From an uncultured Pelagibacteraceae bacterium (GTDB taxonomy: Bacteria > Pseudomonadota > Alphaproteobacteria > Pelagibacterales > Pelagibacteraceae): DNA of 36,926 bases. The position numbers were made by a program, and so were the translations under genes. The stretch is from the NCBI GenBank assembly GCA_902624315.1, contig CACNXC010000010.1, forward strand, positions 1 to 36,926. Reading direction: 5' to 3'. Positions 8,568 through 17,053 of the stretch are shown here, one piece after another (position 1 is the stretch's first letter; every line of letters begins with the position of its first letter). The notes below the pieces were generated by a model. That model was given only the letters and a program-made list of their open reading frames with translations, did not search any database and was not told where the DNA came from.

Positions 8568-8570
8568 ATT

Positions 8571-9824
8571 ATGAAAAATAAGTATTCAATATTCTCATTA
8601 ATAAAGAATGCTTTTTCTTATCACGAAAATTGGGAAAAAGCCTGGAAAGATCCTGCACCAAAAAAAGAATATGAAGCGGTAATCATTGGTGGTGGTGGTC
8701 ATGGTTTAGCAACAGCTTATTATTTAGCAAAAAAACATAACATGAAAAATATTGCTGTTGTTGAAAAAGGATGGATTGGTGGAGGAAATACTGGAAGAAA
8801 TACTACTATAATTAGATCAAATTATTTATGGGATGCTAGTGCTGGTCTTTATGATCATGCTCTTAAAATATGGGAAGGTCTTTCACAAGAGTTAAATTAT
8901 AATGTGATGTTTAGTCAAAGAGGGGTAATGAATCTAGCTCATAATCTTCAAGATGTTAGAGACCTAAAAAGAAGAACACATGCAAACAGACTAAATGGCA
9001 TTGATGCTGTTTATCTTAATACCGAAGAAGTTAAAAAATTTTGTCCAATAATTAATACCTCTCCCAATATAAGATATCCAGTTTTAGGTGGAACATTACA
9101 AAGAAGAGCTGGAACTGCTAGACATGATGCAGTTGCGTGGGGATATGCTAGAGGTGCTGATGAAATGGGCGTTGATATAATTCAAAATTGTGAAGTAAAA
9201 GGAATTAAAAGAATTGGTGATTGTGTTGAAGGTATTGAAACAACAAAAGGATTTATTAAAACAAAAAAAATAGGTGTAGTTGCAGCAGGACACTCAAGTG
9301 TTATTGCAAATATGGCTGGTTTGAAATTACCTTTGGAAAGTAAACCACTTCAAGCATTGGTGTCTGAACCGGTTAAACCAATTATAGATACAGTTGTAAT
9401 GTCTAACGCTGTTCATGCATACGTAAGTCAATCCGATAAAGGAGAGTTAGTTATTGGAGCAGGAACTGATGATTACGTGTCTTACTCACAAAAAGGAAGT
9501 CATGATATTGTGGAAGGAACTTTGAATGCAATTTTAGAGTTATATCCAATTTTTAGTAGAATGAGAATGCTTCGTCAGTGGGGTGGTATAGTAGATATAT
9601 GCCCTGATGCAAGCCCAATTATAAGTAAAACATCAATTAAAGGTTTATACTTTAATTGTGGTTGGGGAACAGGAGGTTTCAAAGCGACACCTGGTTCTGG
9701 AGATTTATTTGCTCACACAATTGCAAATGATGAACCTCATAAATTAAATGCTGCCTTTAATATAAATAGATTTGTCAGTGGTGATCTAGTTGATGAACAT
9801 GGTGCAGCTGCAGTTGCACACTAA
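8571..9824 (+). CDS. soxB: Sarcosine oxidase, beta subunit
   Basis: Subunit of the heterotetrameric cytosolic enzyme that oxidatively demethylates sarcosine to glycine, passing the methyl carbon to tetrahydrofolate as 5,10-methylene-THF and releasing H2O2. 417 aa, usual length. The FAD-binding Rossmann motif is at about 36-67 ([18 protein letters not shown], then [10 protein letters not shown]). The segment [16 protein letters not shown] includes His185, which aligns with the histidine that covalently holds FMN in characterised SoxB proteins. The C-terminal [17 protein letters not shown] is typical of the DAO-like fold. First gene of soxBDAG; its stop shares one base with the soxD ATG. SAR11 bacteria depend on glycine or its precursors, which makes this operon metabolically important (inference). 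Confidence 0.96.
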   Translation: MKNKYSIFSLIKNAFSYHENWEKAWKDPAPKKEYEAVIIGGGGHGLATAYYLAKKHNMKNIAVVEKGWIGGGNTGRNTTIIRSNYLWDASAGLYDHALKIWEGLSQELNYNVMFSQRGVMNLAHNLQDVRDLKRRTHANRLNGIDAVYLNTEEVKKFCPIINTSPNIRYPVLGGTLQRRAGTARHDAVAWGYARGADEMGVDIIQNCEVKGIKRIGDCVEGIETTKGFIKTKKIGVVAAGHSSVIANMAGLKLPLESKPLQALVSEPVKPIIDTVVMSNAVHAYVSQSDKGELVIGAGTDDYVSYSQKGSHDIVEGTLNAILELYPIFSRMRMLRQWGGIVDICPDASPIISKTSIKGLYFNCGWGTGGFKATPGSGDLFAHTIANDEPHKLNAAFNINRFVSGDLVDEHGAAAVAH

Positions 9825-10099
9825 TGTTTTTAATTAATTGTCCTTTTTGTGGTGAGAGAGAACAAAGCGAATTTAAAGCAGGTGGTGAAGCTCACATAGT
9901 AAGACCAAAACAACCTACAGAACTAAGTGATGATGAATGGGCAGAATATTTATTCATGAGAAAAAATATAAAAGGAGTTCAGTTTGAAAGATGGAATCAT
10001 ATTCATGGTTGTAGAAAATGGTTCAATATGGTTAGAGATACTTCAAACGACCAAATAAAAGCTGTATACAAAATGGGTGAGAAACCACCAGTAAAATAA
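9824..10099 (+). CDS. soxD: Sarcosine oxidase, delta subunit
   Basis: Small zinc-binding subunit of heterotetrameric sarcosine oxidase. 91 aa. Cys6, Cys9, His59 and Cys63 (NCPFCG and HIHGCRKWF) fall at the same positions as the four zinc ligands in the known tetrameric enzymes. The start ATG overlaps the soxB stop by one base, and soxA begins 1 bp after its stop, so the subunits are probably made by coupled translation in matching amounts. Confidence 0.96.
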   Translation: MFLINCPFCGEREQSEFKAGGEAHIVRPKQPTELSDDEWAEYLFMRKNIKGVQFERWNHIHGCRKWFNMVRDTSNDQIKAVYKMGEKPPVK

Positions 10100-10100
10100 A

Positions 10101-13100
10101 ATGTCTAATAATTTAAGATTTAAAACAAGCAAATTCATTGATGAAACTTATCGAGTTTCTTTTAAGTTTAACAACAAAACATATTTTGGTTTTAAAGGTG
10201 ATACTCTAGCATCAGCTTTATTGGCTAATGGCATTCATCTTGTAGGAAGAAGTTTCAAATATCATAGACCTCGAGGAATTATGACATCAGGTTCAGAAGA
10301 ACCTAATGCAATAATTCAATTGCACGATAATTCCTCAAGAACTGAACCCAATGTAAGAGCCACTGAGGTTGAAATTTATGAGGGTTTAGTTGCATCTAGT
10401 CAAAATTGCTGGCCTAGCGTTAATTTTGATGTTGGTGGAATTAACAATCTATTATCCCCTATTCTACCCGCTGGATTTTACTATAAAACTTTTATGTGGC
10501 CTGCAAGTTTCTGGGAGAAGTATGAATACTTTATAAGAAAATCTGCAGGTTTAGGTAAATCACCGAAAGTTGCTGATCCAGACATATATGAACATAATTA
10601 TATTCATTGTGATGTTTTGGTAATAGGAGCTGGTATATCAGGAATTATGGCGGCCAAAATAGCAGCAAAAAATGGTTTTAAAACTCTTCTAGTTGATGAA
10701 AAATCTTATTTAGGTGGATCATCTATTTATGATAACTCAGAGTTTTCAAAGATTAACAATCAACTAACATGTTCATGGTTAGAAAAAGAGATCAATGAAA
10801 TATCAAAACTAGAAAATTTAGAAATTAAAATAAGAACTAGTGTTGCAGCATATCATGGATACAACTTTTTATTAGCTCGTGAAAGTCTTACTGACCATTT
10901 ACCAATTAATCAAAGAGATAAGAAAGTAAGGCATAGATTATTAAAAATTAGAGCTAAAAAAGTAATTACAGCTACTGGCTCAATAGAAAGACCATTGATA
11001 TTCGATAATAATGATCGACCAGGTATACTATTATCTTCAGCAATTAAGAAATATATCGATCTATATGGCGTAGCTTGTGGTGAAAATAATATTCTTTTTA
11101 CTAATAACGATACTGCATATGAAACTGCTATGAGCTTAATTCAAAGAGGAATTAAGATAAATGCAATAATTGATAATAGAGAACAAGTTGACTCTAAAAT
11201 TTGTTACGAGGTTGAGAAAAATAATATTAAAATTTATAAAGGTTTTTCTGTTGTTGATACATATGGATATAGAAGAATTAACAAAATATCCATTATGAAA
11301 CTTTCAAAAGATGGTCAAACAGTAATTGGGGACAAAACTAAATTAAATTGTGATTGTTTAGGTCTATCTGGTGGTTGGACCCCAGCAGTACATTTGTTTA
11401 CACAATCTGGAGGCAAATTAAAATTTAGAGAAGAAGACCAAGTATTTATTCCTGACGTTTATCCCTCAGATCAAATAAGTATTGGATCTTGCAATGGAGA
11501 CTTTGGTTTAGAGGAAGTAATTAAAAATACCTTATCTTCACTGAAAAAATTTCTTAATATAGATAATTCTGAATATAAGACTGTTGAAATTATCTCAGTT
11601 TTAAATCAATCAAAGAGAAATATTTGGTTATTACCATCTGATAAATCCATAGGAAAAACTAAATCTTTTGTTGATTATCAAAACGATGCAACTTCAAAAG
11701 ATATTAAATTAGCTCTAAGAGAAGGATTCAGATCTATTGAACATGTAAAAAGATATACCACTACTGGTATGGGAACTGATCAGGGCAAACTTGGTAATAT
11801 GCATGCTTTAGGAATCATTTCAGAAACAGCCGGAACCAAAATGGGCGAGCATGGCACTACCACTTTTAGACCTCCTTATACACCTCTTACTTTTGGAACT
11901 ATTGTTGGAAGAAATGTAGGTGAATTTTTTGATATATTCAGACGTACTCCGATACATGATTGGCATGTTAAAAATAATGCTGAGTTTGAAAACGTTGGTC
12001 AGTGGAAAAGAGCTTGGTACTATCCCAAAGAAAATGAAAACATGCATCAAGCAGTGCAAAGAGAAAGTAAAGCCGCCAGAGACTCAGCGGGTATTCTAGA
12101 TGCATCTACATTAGGAAAAATTGATATTCAAGGCACTGATGCCTCAGAATTTTTAAATCGTGTTTATACTAATGCTTGGTCAAAGCTTGCAGTGGGCAAA
12201 TGTCGTTATGGTTTAATGTTAAATGAGGATGGAATGGTTTATGATGATGGAGTAACAACTAGACTAGGTGAAAATCACTATATAATGACTACTACTACTG
12301 GTGGAGCAGCTAATGTATTAGGAAAACTTGAAGATTATCTTCAAACAGAATGGCCTGAGTTAGATGTCTATCTATCTTCTGTTACTGATCATTATGCTAC
12401 AATAAGTGTTTGCGGTCCTAATAGTAAAAAAATTGTCTCAAAAGTTATTCCTGATTTAGATTTTTCTGACGAAATGTTTCCACATATGTCATTTAAAAAT
12501 GCAAAAATTGGAAATATTAAATGTAGAGTAATGAGGATTAGTTTTACCGGAGAACAAAGTTATGAAATTAATATTCAAGCAAATTTTGGAAAATCTGTTT
12601 GGGAAAGATGTATGGACGCTGGTAAGGATTTCAATATTACACCTTATGGAACTGAAACGATGCACTTATTAAGAGCAGAGAAAGGTTTTATAATAGTTGG
12701 TCAAGATACAGATGCAACACTGACACCAATTGATTTACAAATGGACTGGATAGTAAGTAAAAAAAAATATGATTTTATTGGAAAAAGATCATTATATAGA
12801 TCTGATACAATTAGAGAAGATAGAAAACAATTGGTTGGTTTGTTGACAGAAAATCCAGAGGAAGTTTTAGAGGAAGGTGCGCAGATAGTTTCTGATGTAA
12901 AAAAGTCACCTATTGAAATGCTTGGACATGTAACCTCAAGTTATTATAGTCCAAATTTAAAAAAATCCATTGCATTGGGTGTTCTTAAAAGTGGGAAAAA
13001 TATGCTTGGGCAAAAATTAATTATACCAATGGAAAATAAAAACATAAATGTAATCGTAGCTGATCCTGTTTTTTTAGATAAAGAGGGAAAAAAATTAAAT

Positions 13101-13112
13101 GCTAAATTATAA
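10101..13112 (+). CDS. soxA: Sarcosine oxidase, alpha subunit
   Basis: Large subunit (1003 aa) of heterotetrameric sarcosine oxidase. The N-terminal domain has the FKGDTLASALLANGI and SFKYHRPRGIMTSGSEEPNA motifs of the SoxA/hydrogen cyanide synthase-like fold. A dinucleotide-binding motif VLVIGAGISGIMAAKIAAK lies at about 170-190 and binds NAD+ in known enzymes. The C-terminal part, from about residue 620, is a GcvT-like tetrahydrofolate-binding domain (AGILDASTLGKIDIQGTDAS, RISFTGEQSYEI, IGKRSL), where the methylene group is transferred to THF. It overlaps soxG by 14 nt. No frameshift or truncation is visible. Confidence 0.96.
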   Translation: MSNNLRFKTSKFIDETYRVSFKFNNKTYFGFKGDTLASALLANGIHLVGRSFKYHRPRGIMTSGSEEPNAIIQLHDNSSRTEPNVRATEVEIYEGLVASSQNCWPSVNFDVGGINNLLSPILPAGFYYKTFMWPASFWEKYEYFIRKSAGLGKSPKVADPDIYEHNYIHCDVLVIGAGISGIMAAKIAAKNGFKTLLVDEKSYLGGSSIYDNSEFSKINNQLTCSWLEKEINEISKLENLEIKIRTSVAAYHGYNFLLARESLTDHLPINQRDKKVRHRLLKIRAKKVITATGSIERPLIFDNNDRPGILLSSAIKKYIDLYGVACGENNILFTNNDTAYETAMSLIQRGIKINAIIDNREQVDSKICYEVEKNNIKIYKGFSVVDTYGYRRINKISIMKLSKDGQTVIGDKTKLNCDCLGLSGGWTPAVHLFTQSGGKLKFREEDQVFIPDVYPSDQISIGSCNGDFGLEEVIKNTLSSLKKFLNIDNSEYKTVEIISVLNQSKRNIWLLPSDKSIGKTKSFVDYQNDATSKDIKLALREGFRSIEHVKRYTTTGMGTDQGKLGNMHALGIISETAGTKMGEHGTTTFRPPYTPLTFGTIVGRNVGEFFDIFRRTPIHDWHVKNNAEFENVGQWKRAWYYPKENENMHQAVQRESKAARDSAGILDASTLGKIDIQGTDASEFLNRVYTNAWSKLAVGKCRYGLMLNEDGMVYDDGVTTRLGENHYIMTTTTGGAANVLGKLEDYLQTEWPELDVYLSSVTDHYATISVCGPNSKKIVSKVIPDLDFSDEMFPHMSFKNAKIGNIKCRVMRISFTGEQSYEINIQANFGKSVWERCMDAGKDFNITPYGTETMHLLRAEKGFIIVGQDTDATLTPIDLQMDWIVSKKKYDFIGKRSLYRSDTIREDRKQLVGLLTENPEEVLEEGAQIVSDVKKSPIEMLGHVTSSYYSPNLKKSIALGVLKSGKNMLGQKLIIPMENKNINVIVADPVFLDKEGKKLNAKL

Positions 13113-13662
13113 CCATACAATAAAAGAGCAAAAATCATATCAAGGTTTACAATTGAGTGAGATAAAGCCTGTCATGAAATTGATAGTAAGGGGTAAAAAA
13201 AGAGAATTTTTATCAGCAATTGGTAAATCTTTAAATATGGTTTTACCCACAAAAGCAAATACTTCAACTCAAAGTGAAAAATTGACTGCCTTATGGTTGA
13301 GTCCTGATGAATGGATGATTTTTTCAAATGATGTTGTTAAAGAAAATACAAACACATATGACACCGAAACCATTTTAAATAAAAACATATCTAAATTAGA
13401 TTTAGGAGCTGTAGTGGACGTTACAGATCAATTTGTAAGGATTAATCTTAGAGGAGATAAGATATATAACCTCTTTCAAACAGGTTCTCCTTTTAATTTT
13501 AATGAATTTAAGAGTAAAAATGGCTCAGTAACTCAAACAATTCTCGCAAAAATAGACGTAATTATTCACAATCAAAATAAAAATGAAGTGAATTTATTTG
13601 TAAGACGCTCATTTTCTGAACACTTATTCGCTTGGATGAATGATAGTGCGTCAAGATTATAG
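13099..13662 (+). CDS. soxG: Sarcosine oxidase, gamma subunit
   Basis: Fourth subunit of the heterotetramer, a GcvT-related fold that packs against the alpha subunit. 187 aa, usual length. Recognisable features are ALWLSPDEWMIFSND, VVDVTDQFVRINLRGDKI, the TILAKIDVIIH strand and the C-terminal LFVRRSFSEHLFAWM. The start lies 14 nt inside soxA, as expected for a coupled last subunit. Family assignment is supported by position in the operon as well as sequence, as SoxG proteins diverge quickly. Confidence 0.93.
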   Translation: MLNYNHTIKEQKSYQGLQLSEIKPVMKLIVRGKKREFLSAIGKSLNMVLPTKANTSTQSEKLTALWLSPDEWMIFSNDVVKENTNTYDTETILNKNISKLDLGAVVDVTDQFVRINLRGDKIYNLFQTGSPFNFNEFKSKNGSVTQTILAKIDVIIHNQNKNEVNLFVRRSFSEHLFAWMNDSASRL

Positions 13663-13696
13663 TCACATTTAGAGCTCAAATAAGTTATTAAAATTT

Positions 13697-14464
13697 ATGA
13701 AAAAATTATTTTTAATAGCAATTTTTGCTCTTTTACCCTTTTCACTTAATGCGGAGTCTAATTTAGATAAAATTTTATCTTCTGGAATACTAAAAGTTGG
13801 TACTACTGGAGATTGGGATCCTATGTCAATTAAAGACCCTGCAACTAATAAATATAAGGGTTTTGATATTGATGTTATGAAGCAACTTGCAAAAGATATG
13901 GGTGTTAAAGTAGAGTTTGTGCCTGCAGAGTGGAAAACTATCGTTTCAGGAATAACATCTGAGAGATATGACATTTCTACTAGTGTTACAAAGACACCAA
14001 AGAGAGCTGAAGTAGCTGGTTTCACTGATACATATTACAAATATGCAACTGTGCCACTTGTTCTCAAAAAGAATTTAAAAAAGTTTTCAACTTGGGACTC
14101 GCTTAATAAATCAAATGTAACAATTGCAACAACTCTTGGTACTTCTCAAGAGGAAAAGGCGAAAGAATTTTTTCCAAAATCAAAATTAAACTCTGTAGAG
14201 GCGCCAGCAAGAGACTTTCAAGAAGTTTTAGCAGGTAGAGCTGATGGTAACATCACAAGTTCAACAGAGGCAAATAAATTGATTATTAAATATCCTCAGT
14301 TAGCAATCGTTCCAGATGGTGGAAAAAATCCAGCATTTTTAGCAATGATGGTGCCAAAAGGTGATGCCAAGTGGAATGATTATGTAAATAAATGGATACA
14401 GGATAAAAAATCCTCAGGATTCTTCACTAAGTTATTAGCTAAATATAATCTTAAAAGCTTATAA
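13697..14464 (+). CDS. Periplasmic solute-binding protein, family 3 (polar amino acid/PheC-like)
   Basis: 255 aa. Signal peptide residues 1-19 ([19 protein letters not shown]). The mature protein is a type II periplasmic binding fold of the amino acid ABC family: [55 protein letters not shown] (ligand-contacting Arg) and [16 protein letters not shown]. The Asp that usually follows the GRxDAvl segment and holds the ligand amino group is Ser here, while a Glu three residues on matches the TDAIEA box I recall from cyclohexadienyl dehydratase (PheC). The lysine of PheC DGKTP is not conserved (KYATVP). With a permease next door, a transport role is more likely. Ligand unknown; a sox-linked compound is only an inference from position (34 bp after soxG). 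Confidence 0.85.
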   Translation: MKKLFLIAIFALLPFSLNAESNLDKILSSGILKVGTTGDWDPMSIKDPATNKYKGFDIDVMKQLAKDMGVKVEFVPAEWKTIVSGITSERYDISTSVTKTPKRAEVAGFTDTYYKYATVPLVLKKNLKKFSTWDSLNKSNVTIATTLGTSQEEKAKEFFPKSKLNSVEAPARDFQEVLAGRADGNITSSTEANKLIIKYPQLAIVPDGGKNPAFLAMMVPKGDAKWNDYVNKWIQDKKSSGFFTKLLAKYNLKSL

Positions 14465-14486
14465 AAAAATTAGTAATTAATTTTTT
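14464..14486 (+). other. AT-only stem-loop between binding protein and permease genes
   Basis: AAAAAATTA (14464-14472) can pair with TAATTTTTT (14478-14486) around a 5-nt loop, right at the stop codon of the binding protein. Such a hairpin could stabilise the upstream mRNA or reduce read-through, making the binding protein more abundant than the permease. There is no GC in the stem, so it is weak and could be chance. Confidence 0.3.
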
Positions 14487-14504
14487 ATTCTTTATAAGTT
14501 AAGA

Positions 14505-15236
14505 GTGAAAAATCTATTTTTATTAATTCTAATTTTTCCATTAACTTCATGCGGTAAAAGTGAACTAAACTGGCTAATCTTATCACCAAATAACATCGAA
14601 GGATTAACAAATCTAAAATTTTTATTAAGTGGTTTAACAACTACTATATTTATTAGTGTAATTTCGATTTTTATCTCAATAATTATTGGTCTGTTAGTTG
14701 CAATTCCTTCGTTAGCCAAAAATAAATTCTTAACCTATCTTAATATTGGTTATGTTGAAATTGTAAGAGCAGTACCTTTACTAGTTTTGATTTTGTGGAT
14801 TTATTATGGTCTTCCGATCATGACGGGTATAAGTTTTAGTCCGTTCGTTTCTGGTATCATAGCTCTGTCAATTAGTGAAAGTGCTTTCCAGGCAGAAATA
14901 TTTAGAGCAGGAATTAATTCAATAAAAAAATCTCAATGGGAAGCTGGAAGCTCTTTAGGATTAGGTTTTTTAAGAAAATTAAGATTAGTTATTCTGCCTC
15001 AAGCAATAAAAAATATTTTACCAGCTATAGGTAATCAATTTGTGTATGTACTAAAAATGTCCTCTCTTGTATCAATAATTGGTATTGGAGATTTAACAAG
15101 AAAAGCTAATGAATTAGTTGTGACAACTTATAGACCATTGGAAATTTATACATTTTTAATTCTAGAATATTTAGTCTTGATATTAATTGTTTCTTATCTA
15201 GTTAGAAAATTAGAAAAAAAATTACAAAAAGATTAA
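14505..15236 (+). CDS. Amino acid ABC transporter permease with lipobox-like N-terminus
   Basis: 243 aa inner-membrane permease of the polar amino acid (HisM/GlnP) family. The binding-protein-dependent transport signature is clear: QWEAGSSLGLGFLRKLRLVI then LPQAIKNILPAIGNQF, i.e. the EAA loop that contacts the ATPase. About five membrane spans follow residue 37, including EIVRAVPLLVLILWIYYGLP. The start is GTG. The first 20 residues (KNLFLLILIFPLTSCGKSE) resemble a lipoprotein signal peptide with the lipobox LTSC, which is unusual for a permease. No ATP-binding subunit gene is adjacent; the next gene is on the other strand and overlaps by 4 nt. The ATPase may be shared from elsewhere. Confidence 0.88.
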   Translation: MKNLFLLILIFPLTSCGKSELNWLILSPNNIEGLTNLKFLLSGLTTTIFISVISIFISIIIGLLVAIPSLAKNKFLTYLNIGYVEIVRAVPLLVLILWIYYGLPIMTGISFSPFVSGIIALSISESAFQAEIFRAGINSIKKSQWEAGSSLGLGFLRKLRLVILPQAIKNILPAIGNQFVYVLKMSSLVSIIGIGDLTRKANELVVTTYRPLEIYTFLILEYLVLILIVSYLVRKLEKKLQKD

Positions 15237-15712
15237 TTTTTTTTTCTGTAGTCCCAAGGGTATTCAAAAGTCATGCCCCACATACCATTTTTATTTTTTT
15301 TGGCATAGTTCTCATCCTCAATAAATTTTGAAGAATATTTCCTGTAAGCAAAAGCATAACCTTTACGAACAAGATACTTAGATAAACTTTGATTATTTAC
15401 AAAACATTCAGCTAAAATTCTCTTATATCGATCTACACCTTCTTTAACGCATTTTACCTTGTTATTACTTATCTTATTAATAAGTAATTTTTTTGCTTGT
15501 ATTCCGCATTCAATAACTTCATCATTCCTATTGCATATTTGTCTTATTTCAGGTGTATCAATGCCGCTAAAACGAATTTTTTCCTTGTTTAAATGAATAG
15601 TGTCTCCATCAATGACTTTCACTTTATTAGAGTTAAGATCAAGATATGTTGCCCAAAAAAAAATTAGACAAATACTAGTAAGTAAAAAGACTTTTATTTT
15701 GTTTGAAAACAT
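15233..15712 (-). CDS. Membrane-anchored or secreted SNase-like nuclease
   Basis: 159 aa. An N-terminal hydrophobic segment (about 7-23) is a signal peptide or anchor, followed by a staphylococcal nuclease-like domain: VKVIDGDTIHLNKEKIRFSG, IDTPEI, DRYKRILAECFV and the C-terminal KNGMWGMTFEYPWDYR. The catalytic set appears intact, with Arg47, Asp52, Glu55 and Arg98 in the positions of the SNase Arg35/Asp40/Glu43/Arg87. Probably an extracytoplasmic Ca2+-dependent nuclease, possibly for scavenging phosphate or nucleotides (inference). The start lies 38 nt inside the MATE gene upstream; the stop overlaps the convergent permease by 4 nt. Confidence 0.88.
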   Translation of the reverse strand: MFSNKIKVFLLTSICLIFFWATYLDLNSNKVKVIDGDTIHLNKEKIRFSGIDTPEIRQICNRNDEVIECGIQAKKLLINKISNNKVKCVKEGVDRYKRILAECFVNNQSLSKYLVRKGYAFAYRKYSSKFIEDENYAKKNKNGMWGMTFEYPWDYRKKN

Positions 15713-17045
15713 TATTCAAAAAATACCCAATAAACATTAGAACTGCAATTCCCATAAACCAATTTGTTACTAAAATTGTATAAAAAATATCTTTATAATC
15801 TCCTCCTTTAATATTAATCACATACCATAAACTTAAAAAAGGAAGGGCTGTTAATCTTAGAATGCTTAAATATAGACTATATAATGGTTTCTTAACTGCT
15901 TGGAATACTGCTGTAGTTATAAAAAAGACAGGATAAATTGGGCCAATTAATGCAGCAACCTTTAAGTATATAGCACCATGCTTAATTGCCTCTGAGTTGT
16001 CTGTGAATAATGAGACTAAAAACTCTGCACCAAAAAAAATTACTATCCCTGCGCAGATCATAAAAGATGATCCAAAAAAAAGAGCTTTTCTATATAATTC
16101 TCTTAATCTATCATAATTTTTTGCTCCAAAATTTTGTCCACCAATAGATAATACTGCAGTATTTAATCCAATTACTGGAAGCAAAAAGACTTGTTCAATT
16201 CTTAAAGCAGCACCATAACCAGCAGTAGCTAAATCTCCAAATTGACCAATAAAGTAAAGAATATTAAATAAACCAACACCTATTAACAGCATACTAAACA
16301 TCACGGGGATTGTCTGATACAAAAGTTCACCTAGAAGATCAAATTTTGGAATAAAACACTCAGGTTTTAGATATTGTTTTAATTCACAACAATAAACTTT
16401 ATATGCCAAATATATAAGACCAATAAATTGTGCAACTACAGTAGCTATTGCAAGTCCAGCTATACCAAATGCTGGAATAAAACCATAACCGAAAATAAAT
16501 AATGGATTTAAAAAAATATTTAAAAAGAAACTAAAAATTAAAACATTCCTATAACTTTTTGTATCTCCTTGTGCATTTAATGTTCCATTTAAAGAAATTT
16601 GTATCAAAACAATTATGGTTCCATAAAAAATTACATCTAGATATTTTCTAGTTAATATAATTGCCTCTTGATCCGATCCCATAAGAGAAAGTAAAAAATC
16701 TGAAACATTCAAACCAAAAAAAGTAACTAAAATCGATAAGAAGATTGCAAAAATAATTGATTGGGCAACAAATAATGATGCCTTATTTTTGTTATTAGCA
16801 CCTAAATTATTTCCAATTAAAGTATTAGTTCCTGCAGTTAGTCCTACACCTATAGCAATAATCGTAAAATAAATTGGAAATGATTTTGCAATCGCTGCTA
16901 TTGCTTCAGCAGATATTCTTCCTGCAAACCATGTATCTACTAGATTGTAAAAAGTTTGAAATAATGAACCAACACTTGCTGGTATAGTTACTTTTCTTAG
17001 TAAAAACCATATTGGATCTTTGGTTAATTTGAACGATTGTGACAA
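15675..17045 (-). CDS. MATE family efflux transporter
   Basis: 456 aa integral membrane protein with about 12 hydrophobic spans, the normal size for multidrug and toxic compound extrusion proteins (Na+ or H+ antiporters). The N-terminal repeat begins IPASVGSLFQTFYNLVDTWF with AGRISAEAIAAIAKSFP, and the second half has VIGLNTAVLSIGGQNFGAKN, both characteristic MATE segments. Substrate cannot be told from sequence. It follows trhO by 8 bp and overlaps the nuclease start by 38 nt, so all three are probably one transcript. Confidence 0.92.
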   Translation of the reverse strand: MSQSFKLTKDPIWFLLRKVTIPASVGSLFQTFYNLVDTWFAGRISAEAIAAIAKSFPIYFTIIAIGVGLTAGTNTLIGNNLGANNKNKASLFVAQSIIFAIFLSILVTFFGLNVSDFLLSLMGSDQEAIILTRKYLDVIFYGTIIVLIQISLNGTLNAQGDTKSYRNVLIFSFFLNIFLNPLFIFGYGFIPAFGIAGLAIATVVAQFIGLIYLAYKVYCCELKQYLKPECFIPKFDLLGELLYQTIPVMFSMLLIGVGLFNILYFIGQFGDLATAGYGAALRIEQVFLLPVIGLNTAVLSIGGQNFGAKNYDRLRELYRKALFFGSSFMICAGIVIFFGAEFLVSLFTDNSEAIKHGAIYLKVAALIGPIYPVFFITTAVFQAVKKPLYSLYLSILRLTALPFLSLWYVINIKGGDYKDIFYTILVTNWFMGIAVLMFIGYFLNNVFKQNKSLFTY

Positions 17046-17053
17046 TTAAATCC

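Noticed and set aside
8507..8570. Glycine riboswitch upstream of soxB
   Set aside because: SAR11 uses glycine riboswitches, so I looked for one. The leader is only 64 bp and AT-rich with one simple inverted repeat; it lacks the length and conserved purine-rich junctions of a glycine aptamer.
13663..13696. Terminator after soxG
   Set aside because: The gap contains a short GAGCTC palindrome, but it does not extend to a stable stem and no T-run follows in the right place.
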